Source of the DNA: Nostoc sp. FACHB-152 | GTDB lineage: Bacteria; Cyanobacteriota; Cyanobacteriia; Cyanobacteriales; Nostocaceae | DNA: 64,000 nt | NCBI RefSeq assembly: GCF_014697475.1 | Contig: NZ_JACJRV010000025.1 | Span: 1 to 64,000, forward strand | Direction of reading: 5' to 3' | In this document: positions 1 through 9,000 of the stretch, one piece after another | Position numbering within the stretch: position 1 is the stretch's first letter | Layout: every line of letters starts with the position of its first letter | The notes under the pieces: generated by a model | The model's database searches: none | Seen by the model: the letters and a program-made list of their open reading frames with translations, nothing else | What the model was told of the DNA's origin: nothing | Made by a program: the position numbers and the translations under genes

Positions 1-10
1 CCGCGTCGGA

Positions 11-97
11 GCGAAAAGTTGAGCCAGTGCGTTGGACGGGTTCCCCGGCATAAAGCAACTGGCGTTGCGCGTCCGGGTTTCCCGGCGCAAAACTTTT
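11..97. repeat. structured GC-rich short dispersed repeat, copy 1
   Basis: Non-coding segment with nested inverted repeats: GAAAAGTT near 12-19 pairs with AACTTTTC near 90-97, and GCCAGT near 23-28 pairs with ACTGGC near 57-62. It contains the core GGACGGGTTCCCCGGCATAAAG, which recurs at 42136-42176 and in degenerate form at 48250-48288. A related GTCCGGGTTTCCCGG follows at 70-84. This is typical of dispersed repeats in filamentous cyanobacteria; function unknown. Confidence 0.6.
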
Positions 98-144
98 CAA
101 GACAGAGGGGTTGGGGAGAGGTTCATCGAACTCACGTTAAATAT

Positions 145-227
145 AGGACTTACGCACTGAAGCCTGAAACCTAGATCCCCCCTAGCACCCCTTAAAAAGG
201 GTTGGGGGATCTGAGTGCGTAAGTCCT
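145..227. repeat. 83-bp palindromic MITE-like element
   Basis: The ends are near-perfect inverted repeats (AGGACTTACGCACTGA at 145-160 against TGAGTGCGTAAGTCCT at 212-227). Inside lies a second stem, GATCCCCCC at 174-182 against GGGGGATC at 204-211. No coding potential. The architecture fits a small non-autonomous mobile repeat; family membership is inferred, not verified by search. Confidence 0.6.
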
Positions 228-473
228 GAAATAGTCACTGCCTTATAACTGTCTAGGGAATGTTTTTTAATCTAAGAATCTTGAAGGAATTCATCTTGAA
301 AACTTTCCTTACTTTTCATGTCGTAATTAACCAAATAAACCAACAAATCAAACACTACCTTGTCATGCTGTAAGAGAAAGGATGCTATATATTTTCTCTC
401 TAACAGTTCACTCCTTTAGGAATTGCTGAGGGTTTTAGCACTTGTTGCACATGAAATCTCAATTGGAGTGGTT
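228..473. other. upstream region of response regulator, no gene seen
   Basis: AT-rich stretch without convincing coding potential. It presumably carries the promoter for the response regulator at 474; no clear -35/-10 pair could be assigned. Confidence 0.4.
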
Positions 474-989
474 ATGTATCCAAGTAATAGATTTCTGAAT
501 AATCTTTCATCCCTCCAAGGGCTGCAAGTACTGATCGTAGATGATAATGTCGATTTCTGCGATTTGATGACGATCCTGCTGCAACTCTATGGTGTTGAGG
601 TACGACAAGCGTTTTCAGTCCCGCAAGCTCTGGAGATATTTGAGCAATGGCAACCTTATATAGTCGTGAGTGACATTGGCTTGCCAAAGGAAGATGGCTA
701 TGCCCTGATTCAACAAGTGAAAAGCAAAGCGAAAGAGTTAGGGCAAGTGGTGTTAGCGATCGCTGTGACAGGCTACGACGATGAAGAGATGTGTCAACAG
801 GGTTTGTCTGCTGGGTTTGACCTATGGTTTACCAAACCTCTGGATATGGATGAGTTCGTGGCTGTGCTTGCCCGTTTAGCTATTTGCCAACAGTCCTCAT
901 ATGCGATCGCTCAACAGATTTTGGGTCATGTTTCTGGATATGGTGATTTAAGTCTGGAACAGCAGTTAGAACCGTTAGTTTCACGTTAG
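474..989 (+). CDS. receiver-only response regulator
   Basis: A 171-residue protein consisting mainly of one CheY-like receiver domain (about residues 17-130). The acidic pair is D23-D24, the phosphoacceptor D67 lies in a VVSDIGLPKEDG context, T99 matches the conserved Thr/Ser and K121 the conserved Lys (FTKPLD). There is no DNA-binding or enzymatic output domain, so it should act by protein-protein contact in a phosphorelay. The ATG at 474 was chosen because GGAG at 465-468 sits 5 nt upstream; an in-frame TTG at 423 is possible but has no ribosome site. The OCP gene follows 58 bp downstream on the same strand without an obvious separating terminator, so co-transcription is possible. The partner kinase is unknown. 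Confidence 0.85.
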   Translation: MYPSNRFLNNLSSLQGLQVLIVDDNVDFCDLMTILLQLYGVEVRQAFSVPQALEIFEQWQPYIVVSDIGLPKEDGYALIQQVKSKAKELGQVVLAIAVTGYDDEEMCQQGLSAGFDLWFTKPLDMDEFVAVLARLAICQQSSYAIAQQILGHVSGYGDLSLEQQLEPLVSR

Positions 990-1047
990 TATCACCGTTT
1001 TTGAAACACTGTCAATTAATGTAATTTCGTTTTGGAGATTTGAAAAA

Positions 1048-2007
1048 ATGACGTTTACTATCGAGTCTGCACGCTCTATTTTTCCAGGAACTCAAGTTGC
1101 TAATGCAATTCCCGCGACGGTTGAATCATGTAACCAACTCAGTGCTGAGGATCAGTTAGCTTTACTTTGGTTTGCCTATACAGAGATGGGAGTGACAATT
1201 ACTCCTGCTGCTATGGGAGCAGCCAATATGGTCTTTGCAGAAAAAACCCTGACTCAAATCAAGCAGATGCCTGCTATAGACCAAACGCAAGTTATGTGCG
1301 ATCTGGTTAACCATAGTGATACTCCCATCTGCCGTACATATTCCTCTTTCGGCACGAATATTAAGTTGGGCTTCTGGTATCAGTTAGGCGAGTGGATGAA
1401 ACAAGGAATAGTTGCTCCTATTCCAGAAAGTTATGAACTGTCTGCACAGGGATCAGATGTCCTCCAAGCCATCCGTCAACTTGAAGGGGGTCAGCAACTT
1501 ACCGTATTACAAAATATTGTTGTCAATATGGGGTATGCCCCAACAGTTAGCATCCAAAAAGTCAAAGAACCTGTGGTTCCACCTAAAGATATCGCACCCA
1601 GAGCTAAGGTCAGCATCGAGGGCATCAACAACTTGACAGTCCTAAGCTATGTGGAGAATATGAACGCCTTTGACTTCCAAGAGGCTGTGGCTTTATTTGC
1701 TGAAGATGGTGCTTTGCAACCTCCTTTCCAAGAACCGATTGTGGGTCAGGAGAACATCCTCGTCTATATGCGCGAAGAATGCTACGGACTCAAGCTCATA
1801 CCAGAGCGAGGGGTATCTGAACCAACAGAAGGAGAATTTACCCAGATTAAAGTGACAGGTAAAGTGCAAACTCCTTGGTTTGGTGACAGTGTTGGCATAA
1901 ATCTAGCATGGCGGTTCTTGCTCAATCCGCAAGGCAAAATTTTCTTTGTGGCAATTGACGTGCTGGCAACTCCCCAGGAACTACTTAATATGGGCTTTAG
2001 CCAGTAG
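1048..2007 (+). CDS. ocp: orange carotenoid protein (OCP), Gln at position 155
   Basis: A 319-residue, full-length OCP: alpha-helical N-terminal carotenoid-binding domain (about 18-160), linker, and NTF2-like C-terminal domain (about 190-315). OCPs bind a ketocarotenoid, turn from orange to red in strong blue light, and quench the phycobilisome. Numbering aligns without gaps to the Synechocystis protein: Y44, W110, Y201 and W288, which contact the carotenoid, are all present, as are N104, W277 and E244. Arg155, which forms the interdomain salt bridge with Asn104/Glu244-side contacts and is needed for phycobilisome binding in the studied OCP1, is Gln here (codon CAA in VLQNIVV). This may mark an OCP2/OCPX-type paralogue or a functionally altered one. 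GGAG at 1033-1036 serves as ribosome site. No FRP gene is seen nearby. Confidence 0.95.
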   Translation: MTFTIESARSIFPGTQVANAIPATVESCNQLSAEDQLALLWFAYTEMGVTITPAAMGAANMVFAEKTLTQIKQMPAIDQTQVMCDLVNHSDTPICRTYSSFGTNIKLGFWYQLGEWMKQGIVAPIPESYELSAQGSDVLQAIRQLEGGQQLTVLQNIVVNMGYAPTVSIQKVKEPVVPPKDIAPRAKVSIEGINNLTVLSYVENMNAFDFQEAVALFAEDGALQPPFQEPIVGQENILVYMREECYGLKLIPERGVSEPTEGEFTQIKVTGKVQTPWFGDSVGINLAWRFLLNPQGKIFFVAIDVLATPQELLNMGFSQ

Positions 2008-2066
2008 AAGACATTTGGGGTGTATTTAGGTAGCGAGCAACCCATTTCCACCTGCATAACCCTCTG

Positions 2067-2100
2067 AACCCCCGTGTTTCAGGGGTTTATTTGTTTTTCT
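2067..2100 (+). terminator. intrinsic terminator of the OCP gene
   Basis: Stem AACCCC (2067-2072) pairs with GGGGTT (2082-2087) around a nine-base loop and is followed by a T-rich tract (TATTTGTTTTTCT). It lies 60 bp after the OCP stop codon. Confidence 0.7.
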
Positions 2101-2246
2101 TAGCAATACTATATGTTGAACCTTGGGTGCAACATGAATTAAAGATTGATAGACAAGACCCTATATTTAGTTGCAACACAGTTTTTGGCACTTTTACAAC
2201 GATAAAGATGTTTTTGGCTAAAAGGATAGGAATAATATCACAAATA

Positions 2247-2275
2247 TTGTAGTTGTGTAAATAATTTGTTATAAT
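2247..2275 (+). promoter_or_regulatory. candidate sigma-70-type promoter
   Basis: A perfect TATAAT at 2270-2275 is preceded by TTGTAG at 2247-2252 with a 17-bp spacer. The -10 ends 30 bp before the start codon at 2306. The -35 match is weak. Confidence 0.4.
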
Positions 2276-2305
2276 AATTACATATCAAAACACGAGGTCA
2301 CGCCC

Positions 2306-2758
2306 ATGCGCTACACCGATAAAGAAGGGAAGACCCTCAACTTTGATGATTGTAAGACGGCTGACAGCTTCTTTATGGAAGCGGAGGTGTACATCTGCGA
2401 ACCATTGGAAATGTATTTCAATAAAGAAGGAGATTTAAAAGCAGGAAAGAAACCGCACAAAGCGATCAGCTATGCTGGGCGGAACGCCATCGCACATCTT
2501 CCTAGTAATGGCAGTGAACTGATCCCCTCTGAAGTTCAAGCGCGTACACACAGAGAAGGCAGTCAATTACTTAATGTACCCCTCGCAACTGGCTACACAG
2601 TAGATGATGAGGGAATGATCAATAACTACGCAATTCAGCCTGCTATATCTTTGGCAGAGTATCCCTCAACACAACAGCAACAGCGATACATCTTTCAGGG
2701 GGCATTAGCTATCGTGTTTGTTGCTCTGACACTGCTAACTGCATTTGCTGTCAGCTAA
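2306..2758 (+). CDS. hypothetical protein with C-terminal membrane anchor
   Basis: A 150-residue protein I cannot assign. It begins with a hydrophilic domain (residues 1-125; MRYTDKEGKTLNFDDC at the N-terminus) and ends in a single hydrophobic segment (about 128-149, FQGALAIVFVALTLLTAF), so it is probably a tail-anchored protein facing the cytoplasm. GAGGT at 2294-2298 supports the ATG, and a plausible promoter lies directly upstream, separate from the OCP transcript, which ends in a terminator. Its position behind the OCP may be incidental. No catalytic motif is evident. Confidence 0.75.
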   Translation: MRYTDKEGKTLNFDDCKTADSFFMEAEVYICEPLEMYFNKEGDLKAGKKPHKAISYAGRNAIAHLPSNGSELIPSEVQARTHREGSQLLNVPLATGYTVDDEGMINNYAIQPAISLAEYPSTQQQQRYIFQGALAIVFVALTLLTAFAVS

Positions 2759-2770
2759 GTTTAACCATAG

Positions 2771-2880
2771 CTAGTGGTCTATCTCATTAATATTGATAAG
2801 CTACAATATCCCGGACTTCTCCAAGAAGCGTAGGCTCTGACCACTACTAACGACTCAGAACTCATGCGATGAACCACTAG
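2771..2880. repeat. 110-bp MITE-like element with imperfect terminal inverted repeats
   Basis: CTAGTGGT at 2771-2778 is mirrored by ACCACTAG at 2873-2880, and the similarity extends to about 14 of 18 positions at both ends. The interior has no open frame. A related ACTAGTGGTTTAT occurs singly near 5961. Confidence 0.4.
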
Positions 2881-2975
2881 TTAAAGTTGTTGCCCAACCA
2901 TCGGGTGCGAATTTAGGGGCATAATACAGCGTGATTCTGAGCGTTTTTTCTGAGTTATGTTAACAAAAGAATGTG

Positions 2976-3419
2976 ATGAATATAGATTTTTTAAATAAAA
3001 TTACTAGCTTATCTTTATTGCTACTTTGTCTTGCTTACGCTTTCTTAGGTTGGTATTTATCTACTTATCATATTATTTGGCTTGTAGGAAGTTTTATAGC
3101 AACTGTGATTTTCTTTGGCGGAGGTAAAAATAGCTCTCTGTTTGAGCGTTCGTTGATTTTTTTTACCCCAAGTTCGTTTGTAATTTTTATTATCTCTTCA
3201 ATGATGAGTATATTAATATTTGCTTTAGCAGTAAATAGCCCTATTTTAGGAATTCTCATTATTACCCCGCTAGCAACTACTGTTTTAGCAGAATTAGAAA
3301 TGCGTCTTACTGATTTAAACAAACTAAATGCATTAGTAATTTTAACAGTCATAGCTGGATTTGGTTTAGTATTGGGCGAAATGATAGATTTCGTGCTTGT
3401 GCCGAGTCCCAGGTACTAA
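2976..3419 (+). CDS. hypothetical membrane protein, four predicted helices
   Basis: A 147-residue, strongly hydrophobic protein with about four membrane-spanning segments (roughly residues 10-27, 30-48, 64-84 with a following hydrophobic stretch to 105, and 117-138). The residues between helices are not conserved motifs that I recognise. The GTG codon immediately before the ATG could be an alternative start; neither has a strong ribosome site. Lower GC than its neighbours. Function unknown. Confidence 0.6.
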   Translation: MNIDFLNKITSLSLLLLCLAYAFLGWYLSTYHIIWLVGSFIATVIFFGGGKNSSLFERSLIFFTPSSFVIFIISSMMSILIFALAVNSPILGILIITPLATTVLAELEMRLTDLNKLNALVILTVIAGFGLVLGEMIDFVLVPSPRY

Positions 3420-3615
3420 GTTATAGATTTTGTCGAAATATAAAATCCCAAAACTGATTAAAACTAATTTTATCAATAGCTTTTTAAAGCTATATTTTCT
3501 TACTTTCAATGAGAACTATAGATGCTCTAATTTCTTACTAAAAGCACTTTCTCCCTCTACAATATTTTCAAGCCAAACATCCATATTAAAATTTAGCAAC
3601 TTAGCCAAAAAACTC

Positions 3616-3960
3616 ATGCTCGACTTTAACACGTTAACTGAATTTTCCAGCACTTACTGTATTGGCATTTGTGCCTTTCTAATTCCAGCCAATCTGTTTG
3701 CTACCTCATTGACAATAATTTTTACACTATTACATCGTCCGGCTCTTCAGGTTTGGCAAGCTGCTGGAATTGCCAGTATCTTTGCTCTACTCATGATACT
3801 GCACGTACTTGCTTGGTTCATGATTGGAGTAGTTATGGCTCCTACATATATTTTGTTGGCTTTGGCAAGCATCTGTTTATTAGCCAATTTAGGGGCAATT
3901 CTTAGACATAGACACTTTGTGAGAGCTTATAATTACAATACAGTTTATACCTGTGTTTAA
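3616..3960 (+). CDS. hypothetical small membrane protein
   Basis: A 114-residue protein with about three membrane segments (approximately residues 14-38, 46-70 and 73-95) and a short basic tail. A longer reading from a TTG at 3430 adds 62 Lys/Asn/Ser-rich residues without any ribosome site, so the ATG at 3616 is preferred. No enzymatic motif. It lies between the OCP region and a radical SAM gene and may be unrelated to either. Confidence 0.55.
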   Translation: MLDFNTLTEFSSTYCIGICAFLIPANLFATSLTIIFTLLHRPALQVWQAAGIASIFALLMILHVLAWFMIGVVMAPTYILLALASICLLANLGAILRHRHFVRAYNYNTVYTCV

Positions 3961-4075
3961 AAACACTAAATTCTAGTAATCTTAAGTTAATCAGCGTGTA
4001 TCTTACTCCCCAGCGAGTGGTATGTTGCATACACCATTCAGTCTCAGCGAGGGATACAGTTTTTGGAGGTTTTTG

Positions 4076-5647
4076 ATGAATATTTTGCTCCTGTATCCCC
4101 TTTTTCCCAAAAGCTTTTGGTCGTTTGAGAAGACCCTGGCATTGCTCAATCGCAAAGCGATGTTGCCACCGCTTGGGTTGGTGACGGTTGCCGCTATTTT
4201 GCCGCAGGAATGGGAATTTAAGCTAGTCGATCGCAATGTCCGCGAAGTTAACCAAGCAGAATGGGATTGGGCAGATTTGGTGATTCTGTCCGCCATGATT
4301 GTGCAGAAGGAAGATTTATTAAAGCAAATTCAGGAAGCAAAACGCCGAGGCAAACGGGTAGCAGTAGGTGGGCCTTACGCAACTGCATTACCTCAGGAAG
4401 TGATGGAGGTAGGGGCAGACTATTTGATTTTGGATGAAGGAGAGATTACTTTGCCCCTGTTTACCCGTGCGATCGCACAGGGCGAGCAATCTGGAATCTT
4501 CCGTGCCAATGGCGAAAGACCAGATGTTACTCATACACCCATTCCCCGGTTTGACCTGTTGGAATTCGATGCCTATGCAGAAATGTCGGTACAGTTTTCG
4601 CGCGGATGTCCCTTCCAGTGCGAGTTTTGCGATATTATTGTGCTTTACGGTCGCAAGCCGCGCACAAAAGCACCAGAACAATTACTTAAGGAACTAGATC
4701 GCCTCTACGAGTTGGGTTGGCGACGCAGCATTTTCATGGTGGATGACAATTTCATTGGCAATAAACGCAACGTCAAACTGTTCCTTAAAGAACTAAAACC
4801 TTGGATGGTGAACCATCAGTATCCTTTCTCCTTTGCCACAGAAGCCTCAGTGGATTTGGCAAACGACCAAGAATTAATGGATTTGATGGTGCAATGCAAT
4901 TTTGGTGCTGTCTTTTTGGGGATTGAAACACCAGATGAAGCAAGTTTGACTCTTACCCAAAAGCATCAAAACACAAGGGATTCCCTGAGTGAGGCAGTGA
5001 ATGCGATCGCCAGATCAGGCTTGCGAGTAATGGCAGGATTCATTATTGGCTTCGATGGTGAAAAGGCTGGCGCAGGCGCGAGAATCGTGCAATTTGTAGA
5101 ACAAACATCAATTCCGACAGCGTTGTTTAGTATGTTGCAAGCATTGCCTGATACAGCACTCTGGCATCGCCTAGAAAAAGAAGGACGACTCCGCACTAAG
5201 TCAGCTAACATCAACCAAACCACGTTGATGAATTATGTACCGACTCGTCCCTTAGAGGAAATCGCCAACGAGTATGTAGAGGCTTTTTGGCAATTATATG
5301 AGCCGTCAAAGTTCTTAGATCGTGCTTATCGTCACTACCGAATTCTAGGTGAGGCAACTTATCCCAAGAAAGGTAAAGGTGCGAAAAAACCGATTAATTG
5401 GGTAACAATTCGTGCCTTATTAACTATCTGTTGGCGGCAAGGTGTTCTTCGTAACACTCGGTGGCAGTTCTGGCGTAATCTTTGGAATATGTATCGCTAC
5501 AATCCAGGTGGTTTAAGTAGTTACCTGTCAGTTTGCGCTCAAATCGAGCATTTTGTTGAGTATCGCCAAATAGTCAAAAGGGAGATTAATGAACAAGTAG
5601 CGCAGTTTCTAGCAGAGGAAGCGAGAAGCACATTGGTTCGCGCGTAA
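4076..5647 (+). CDS. B12-binding domain radical SAM protein (DUF4070 type)
   Basis: A 523-residue protein with an N-terminal cobalamin-binding-like Rossmann domain (about 1-135), a radical SAM core with CxxxCxxC at C178, C182 and C185 (RGCPFQCEFC) that ligates the 4Fe-4S cluster, and a C-terminal region of the DUF4070 type. The family includes methyltransferases acting on unactivated carbons, such as the hopanoid C-2 methylase HpnP; I cannot say which substrate is used here. The ATG at 4076 is chosen because a strong GGAGGT (4065-4070) lies 5 nt upstream; an upstream in-frame ATG at 4022 lacks one. It stands alone, ending before a long palindrome. Confidence 0.85.
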   Translation: MNILLLYPLFPKSFWSFEKTLALLNRKAMLPPLGLVTVAAILPQEWEFKLVDRNVREVNQAEWDWADLVILSAMIVQKEDLLKQIQEAKRRGKRVAVGGPYATALPQEVMEVGADYLILDEGEITLPLFTRAIAQGEQSGIFRANGERPDVTHTPIPRFDLLEFDAYAEMSVQFSRGCPFQCEFCDIIVLYGRKPRTKAPEQLLKELDRLYELGWRRSIFMVDDNFIGNKRNVKLFLKELKPWMVNHQYPFSFATEASVDLANDQELMDLMVQCNFGAVFLGIETPDEASLTLTQKHQNTRDSLSEAVNAIARSGLRVMAGFIIGFDGEKAGAGARIVQFVEQTSIPTALFSMLQALPDTALWHRLEKEGRLRTKSANINQTTLMNYVPTRPLEEIANEYVEAFWQLYEPSKFLDRAYRHYRILGEATYPKKGKGAKKPINWVTIRALLTICWRQGVLRNTRWQFWRNLWNMYRYNPGGLSSYLSVCAQIEHFVEYRQIVKREINEQVAQFLAEEARSTLVRA

Positions 5648-5707
5648 GATGAAATTTGAACAACGGAGTGTAGCAGCTTTAGGACGACAGAATTGGCACA
5701 TAAAGTG

Positions 5708-5748
5708 AAATCGATTGTGGCTCAAACGGTTTGAGCCACAATCGATTT
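5708..5748. other. 41-bp perfect palindrome (20-bp arms, 1-nt centre)
   Basis: Left arm AAATCGATTGTGGCTCAAAC (5708-5727) is the exact reverse complement of 5729-5748 around G5728. It begins 60 bp after the radical SAM stop. As RNA it would be a very stable hairpin, but no T-run follows on either side, so it may be a Rho-independent-like stop, a transcript stabiliser or a dyad protein-binding site. Confidence 0.7.
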
Positions 5749-6084
5749 GCGCTACTATTTCGGTAAATTTTCTGAATTTGATTTAAAGACAGCCTAAATG
5801 CTTTTAAAAGCCCACTTTTGAAGTGTAATTTTGCAGAGTATCATGAGGGGTAGCAGAGGGAGCAGGGGAGAAATTATTTGTATCATTTATTTGGTGAAAT
5901 GGTATGAATATGGAATGTTCAGGATTTCGGTCTGTAGCAGCTATTCTTAAAAGTTCTCGAACTAGTGGTTTATTTAAAATTGATATTCAAACTCAACGAG
6001 TTCTGGATGTGATGCTATGCAAGCGTTGATGGGAATACTAGCAGAGTGTAGATGCACACAACTTTTATTAGAATATATATCTAA
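5749..6084. other. intergenic region upstream of the giant kinase
   Basis: No gene recognised. Mixed AT-rich sequence with a short purine-rich patch near 5850-5870. No clear promoter or ribosome site for the gene at 6085 could be assigned. Confidence 0.4.
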
Positions 6085-9000
6085 ATGGCTACTCCAAACC
6101 CCTGCCCAATCATTCCCGGATATCAAATTAGCTCTCAACTGTATGCAGGCTCCAGAACCAGAGTATATCAAGCTATTCGAGAACAAGATAGACTCGCAGT
6201 GGTCATAAAACTTTTGACTTCAGCATATCCGAACTTCAACGAATTACTAGAATTTCGCAACCAATATACCATTACCAAAAATCTCAACATTCCCGGAATC
6301 ATTCATCCCTTATCATTAGAACCCTATAGTAATGGTTATATTTTGGTAATGGAAGATACGGGAGGAGTAGCTTTACGAGAATACATTCAAACCACTACCC
6401 TCTCCTTAGTGGAACTTTTAACAATCGCCATTCAATTAACTGATATTCTCCATGATTTACACCACAACCGTGTTATCCACAAAGATATCAAACCTGCCAA
6501 TATTCTAATTCATCCCCCAACAAAACAAGTTCAACTAATTGACTTTAGTATTGCTTCTCTCTTACCTAAAGAAACCCAAGAAATTAAAAATCCCAATGTC
6601 TTAGAAGGTACACTTGCTTATATTTCTCCCGAACAAACTGGAAGAATGAACCGAGGCATAGACTACCGTAGCGATTTTTATGCACTGGGTGTGACATTTT
6701 ATGAATTATTAACCGGAGAGTTACCATTTATCTCGGATGACCCGATGAAGTTGGTGCATTGTCATATTGCTAAAATGCCTACGGCATTAGGGAACAGGGA
6801 ACAGGGAACAGGGAACAGAGAAGGCATTCCGCAGGTACTTTCTGATATTGTTATGAAGTTGATGGCGAAGAATGCAGAAGACCGTTATCAAAGTGCCTTG
6901 GGATTAAAGCATGATTTAGCAACTTGTTTGGCGCAACTTCAAGATACAGGAGAAATTACAGATTTTGCCATTGGCAAGCGGGATATTTGCGATCGCTTTC
7001 TAATTCCCGAAAAACTCTATGGACGAGAATCAGAAGTTGCTACCTTGTTGCAAGCTTTTGAGCGTGTCGCCAATGGCACAGCAGAAATAATGCTGGTAGC
7101 AGGATTCTCTGGGATTGGTAAAACTGCTGTCGTCAATGAAGTCCACAAGCCCATTACCCGACAGCAGGGGTATTTTATTAAAGGTAAGTTTGATCAATTC
7201 AATCGCAATATTCCTTTCTCTGCTTTTGTGCAAGCTTTGCGCGACTTGATGGGGCAATTGTTGTCAGAATCTGATGCACAATTGGCCAAGTGGCAAAGCC
7301 AGATTCTAGAAGTTGTGGCAGACAATGGCCAAGTTATTATTGAGGTGATTCCAGAACTAGAGCGAGTGATTGGCACACAACCGCCTGCGCCAGAACTGTC
7401 AGGAACTGCGGCACAGAATCGGTTTAACTTATTATTCCAAAAGTTTATTGCTGTATTTACCACAGCAGAACACCCTTTAGTGATGTTTTTGGATGACTTG
7501 CAGTGGGCAGATTTAGCTTCCCTGCAATTAATTAAACTGCTGATGGAAGATCGGCGTTATCTGCTGTTGTTAGGGGCTTATCGAGATAATGAAGTACAAG
7601 CTGCCCACCCGTTTATCTTGACGGTGGAGGAACTGAAGAAAACTGGCAAGACTGTCAATACAATTACCCTCGCGCCCCTGATTTTGAGTGATACAAATCA
7701 GTTAATTGCAGATACCTTGCATTGTACGACTGAGCGAGACTCCAAAGGAGTCGCTTCGCTAACGCTTCCTCTGACGGAATTAATCGATCGCAAGACTCAA
7801 GGTAATCCCTTTTTTATCACCCAGTTTCTCAAAAGCTTACACGAAGATGGGCAGATTACTTTTAACCGCCATCAAGGTTACTGGGAATGCGATATTGCCC
7901 AAATCACGGCACTATCTCTTACCGATGATGTGGTGGAATTTCTCACTTACCAGTTGCAGAAATTACCTAACAAAACGCAAAATGTACTGAAGTTAGCTGC
8001 TTGCATTGGCAACTCTTTTGATTTAAAAACCTTGGCGATCGTTTCACAGCAGTCTCCAACCAATGCAGCGACGGCGTTATGGAAAGCGTTGCAAGAAGGC
8101 TTGATTGTGCCAACCAGCCAGAGTTACAAGTTCTTTCAGGCAGAGAGTAGCGAACTTGATGCCCAAACAACGGTTGACGATCGCTGTGTCAATTTAACTT
8201 ATCGCTTTCTGCACGATCGCATCCAACAAGCTGCTTACAAGTTAATTGCGGCAGATTGCAAACAAGCAACTCATCTAGCGATTGGTGAATTATTACACGC
8301 TAGTACACCTGAAACTGAACTAGAAGCAAATATCTTTGAAATTGTCAATCACCTGAATATAGGCATTGACTTGCTGGTTCAGCCTGAGAAAAAACTTGAG
8401 TTAGCCCAACTCAATCTCATCGCCGGGCGTAAAGCAAAAGCCGCGATCGCTTATAATGCTGCCGTCAACTACTTCACCCAAGGCATTGATTTACTACCTT
8501 CTAATACCTGGACAGCACACTACAAATTTACCCTGAATCTGCATCACGAGCGTTTGGAAGCTGCCTGCCTAAATACAGACTTTGACAAGCTAGCAGTATG
8601 GGGTGACGTTGTGTTGCAATCTGCTACTTCTTTGCTGGACACCATCAAAGTCTATGAAACCCAAATGACGGCATTCCGGTCTCAAGGTCAATTTGCCAAA
8701 GTAATTGAGACTGGATTGCAAGTATTGAAATTACTCGGCGTGGAATTTCCCGAACAGCCGACTATCGTAGATATTAGCGCCGCAACCCAACAGACAAGGC
8801 AACTGTGGATGGGGCGCACACCCCTAAGCTTGCTGGATTTACCGGTAATGAGCGAGCCGCATCAACTTGCAGCCATGCAAATCTTGACAAAACTAGTGTC
8901 TTCTGCACACATTGCTGCACCTCCACTTTTACCACTACTGATCTTCAAGCAAGTAGAGATGTCTATCCGATGTGGGAATTCATCTATTTCCATTTTTTCC

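Noticed and set aside
3430-3615. 62-codon N-terminal extension of the small membrane protein from a TTG
   Set aside because: No ribosome site and low-complexity sequence; the ATG at 3616 begins the hydrophobic protein.
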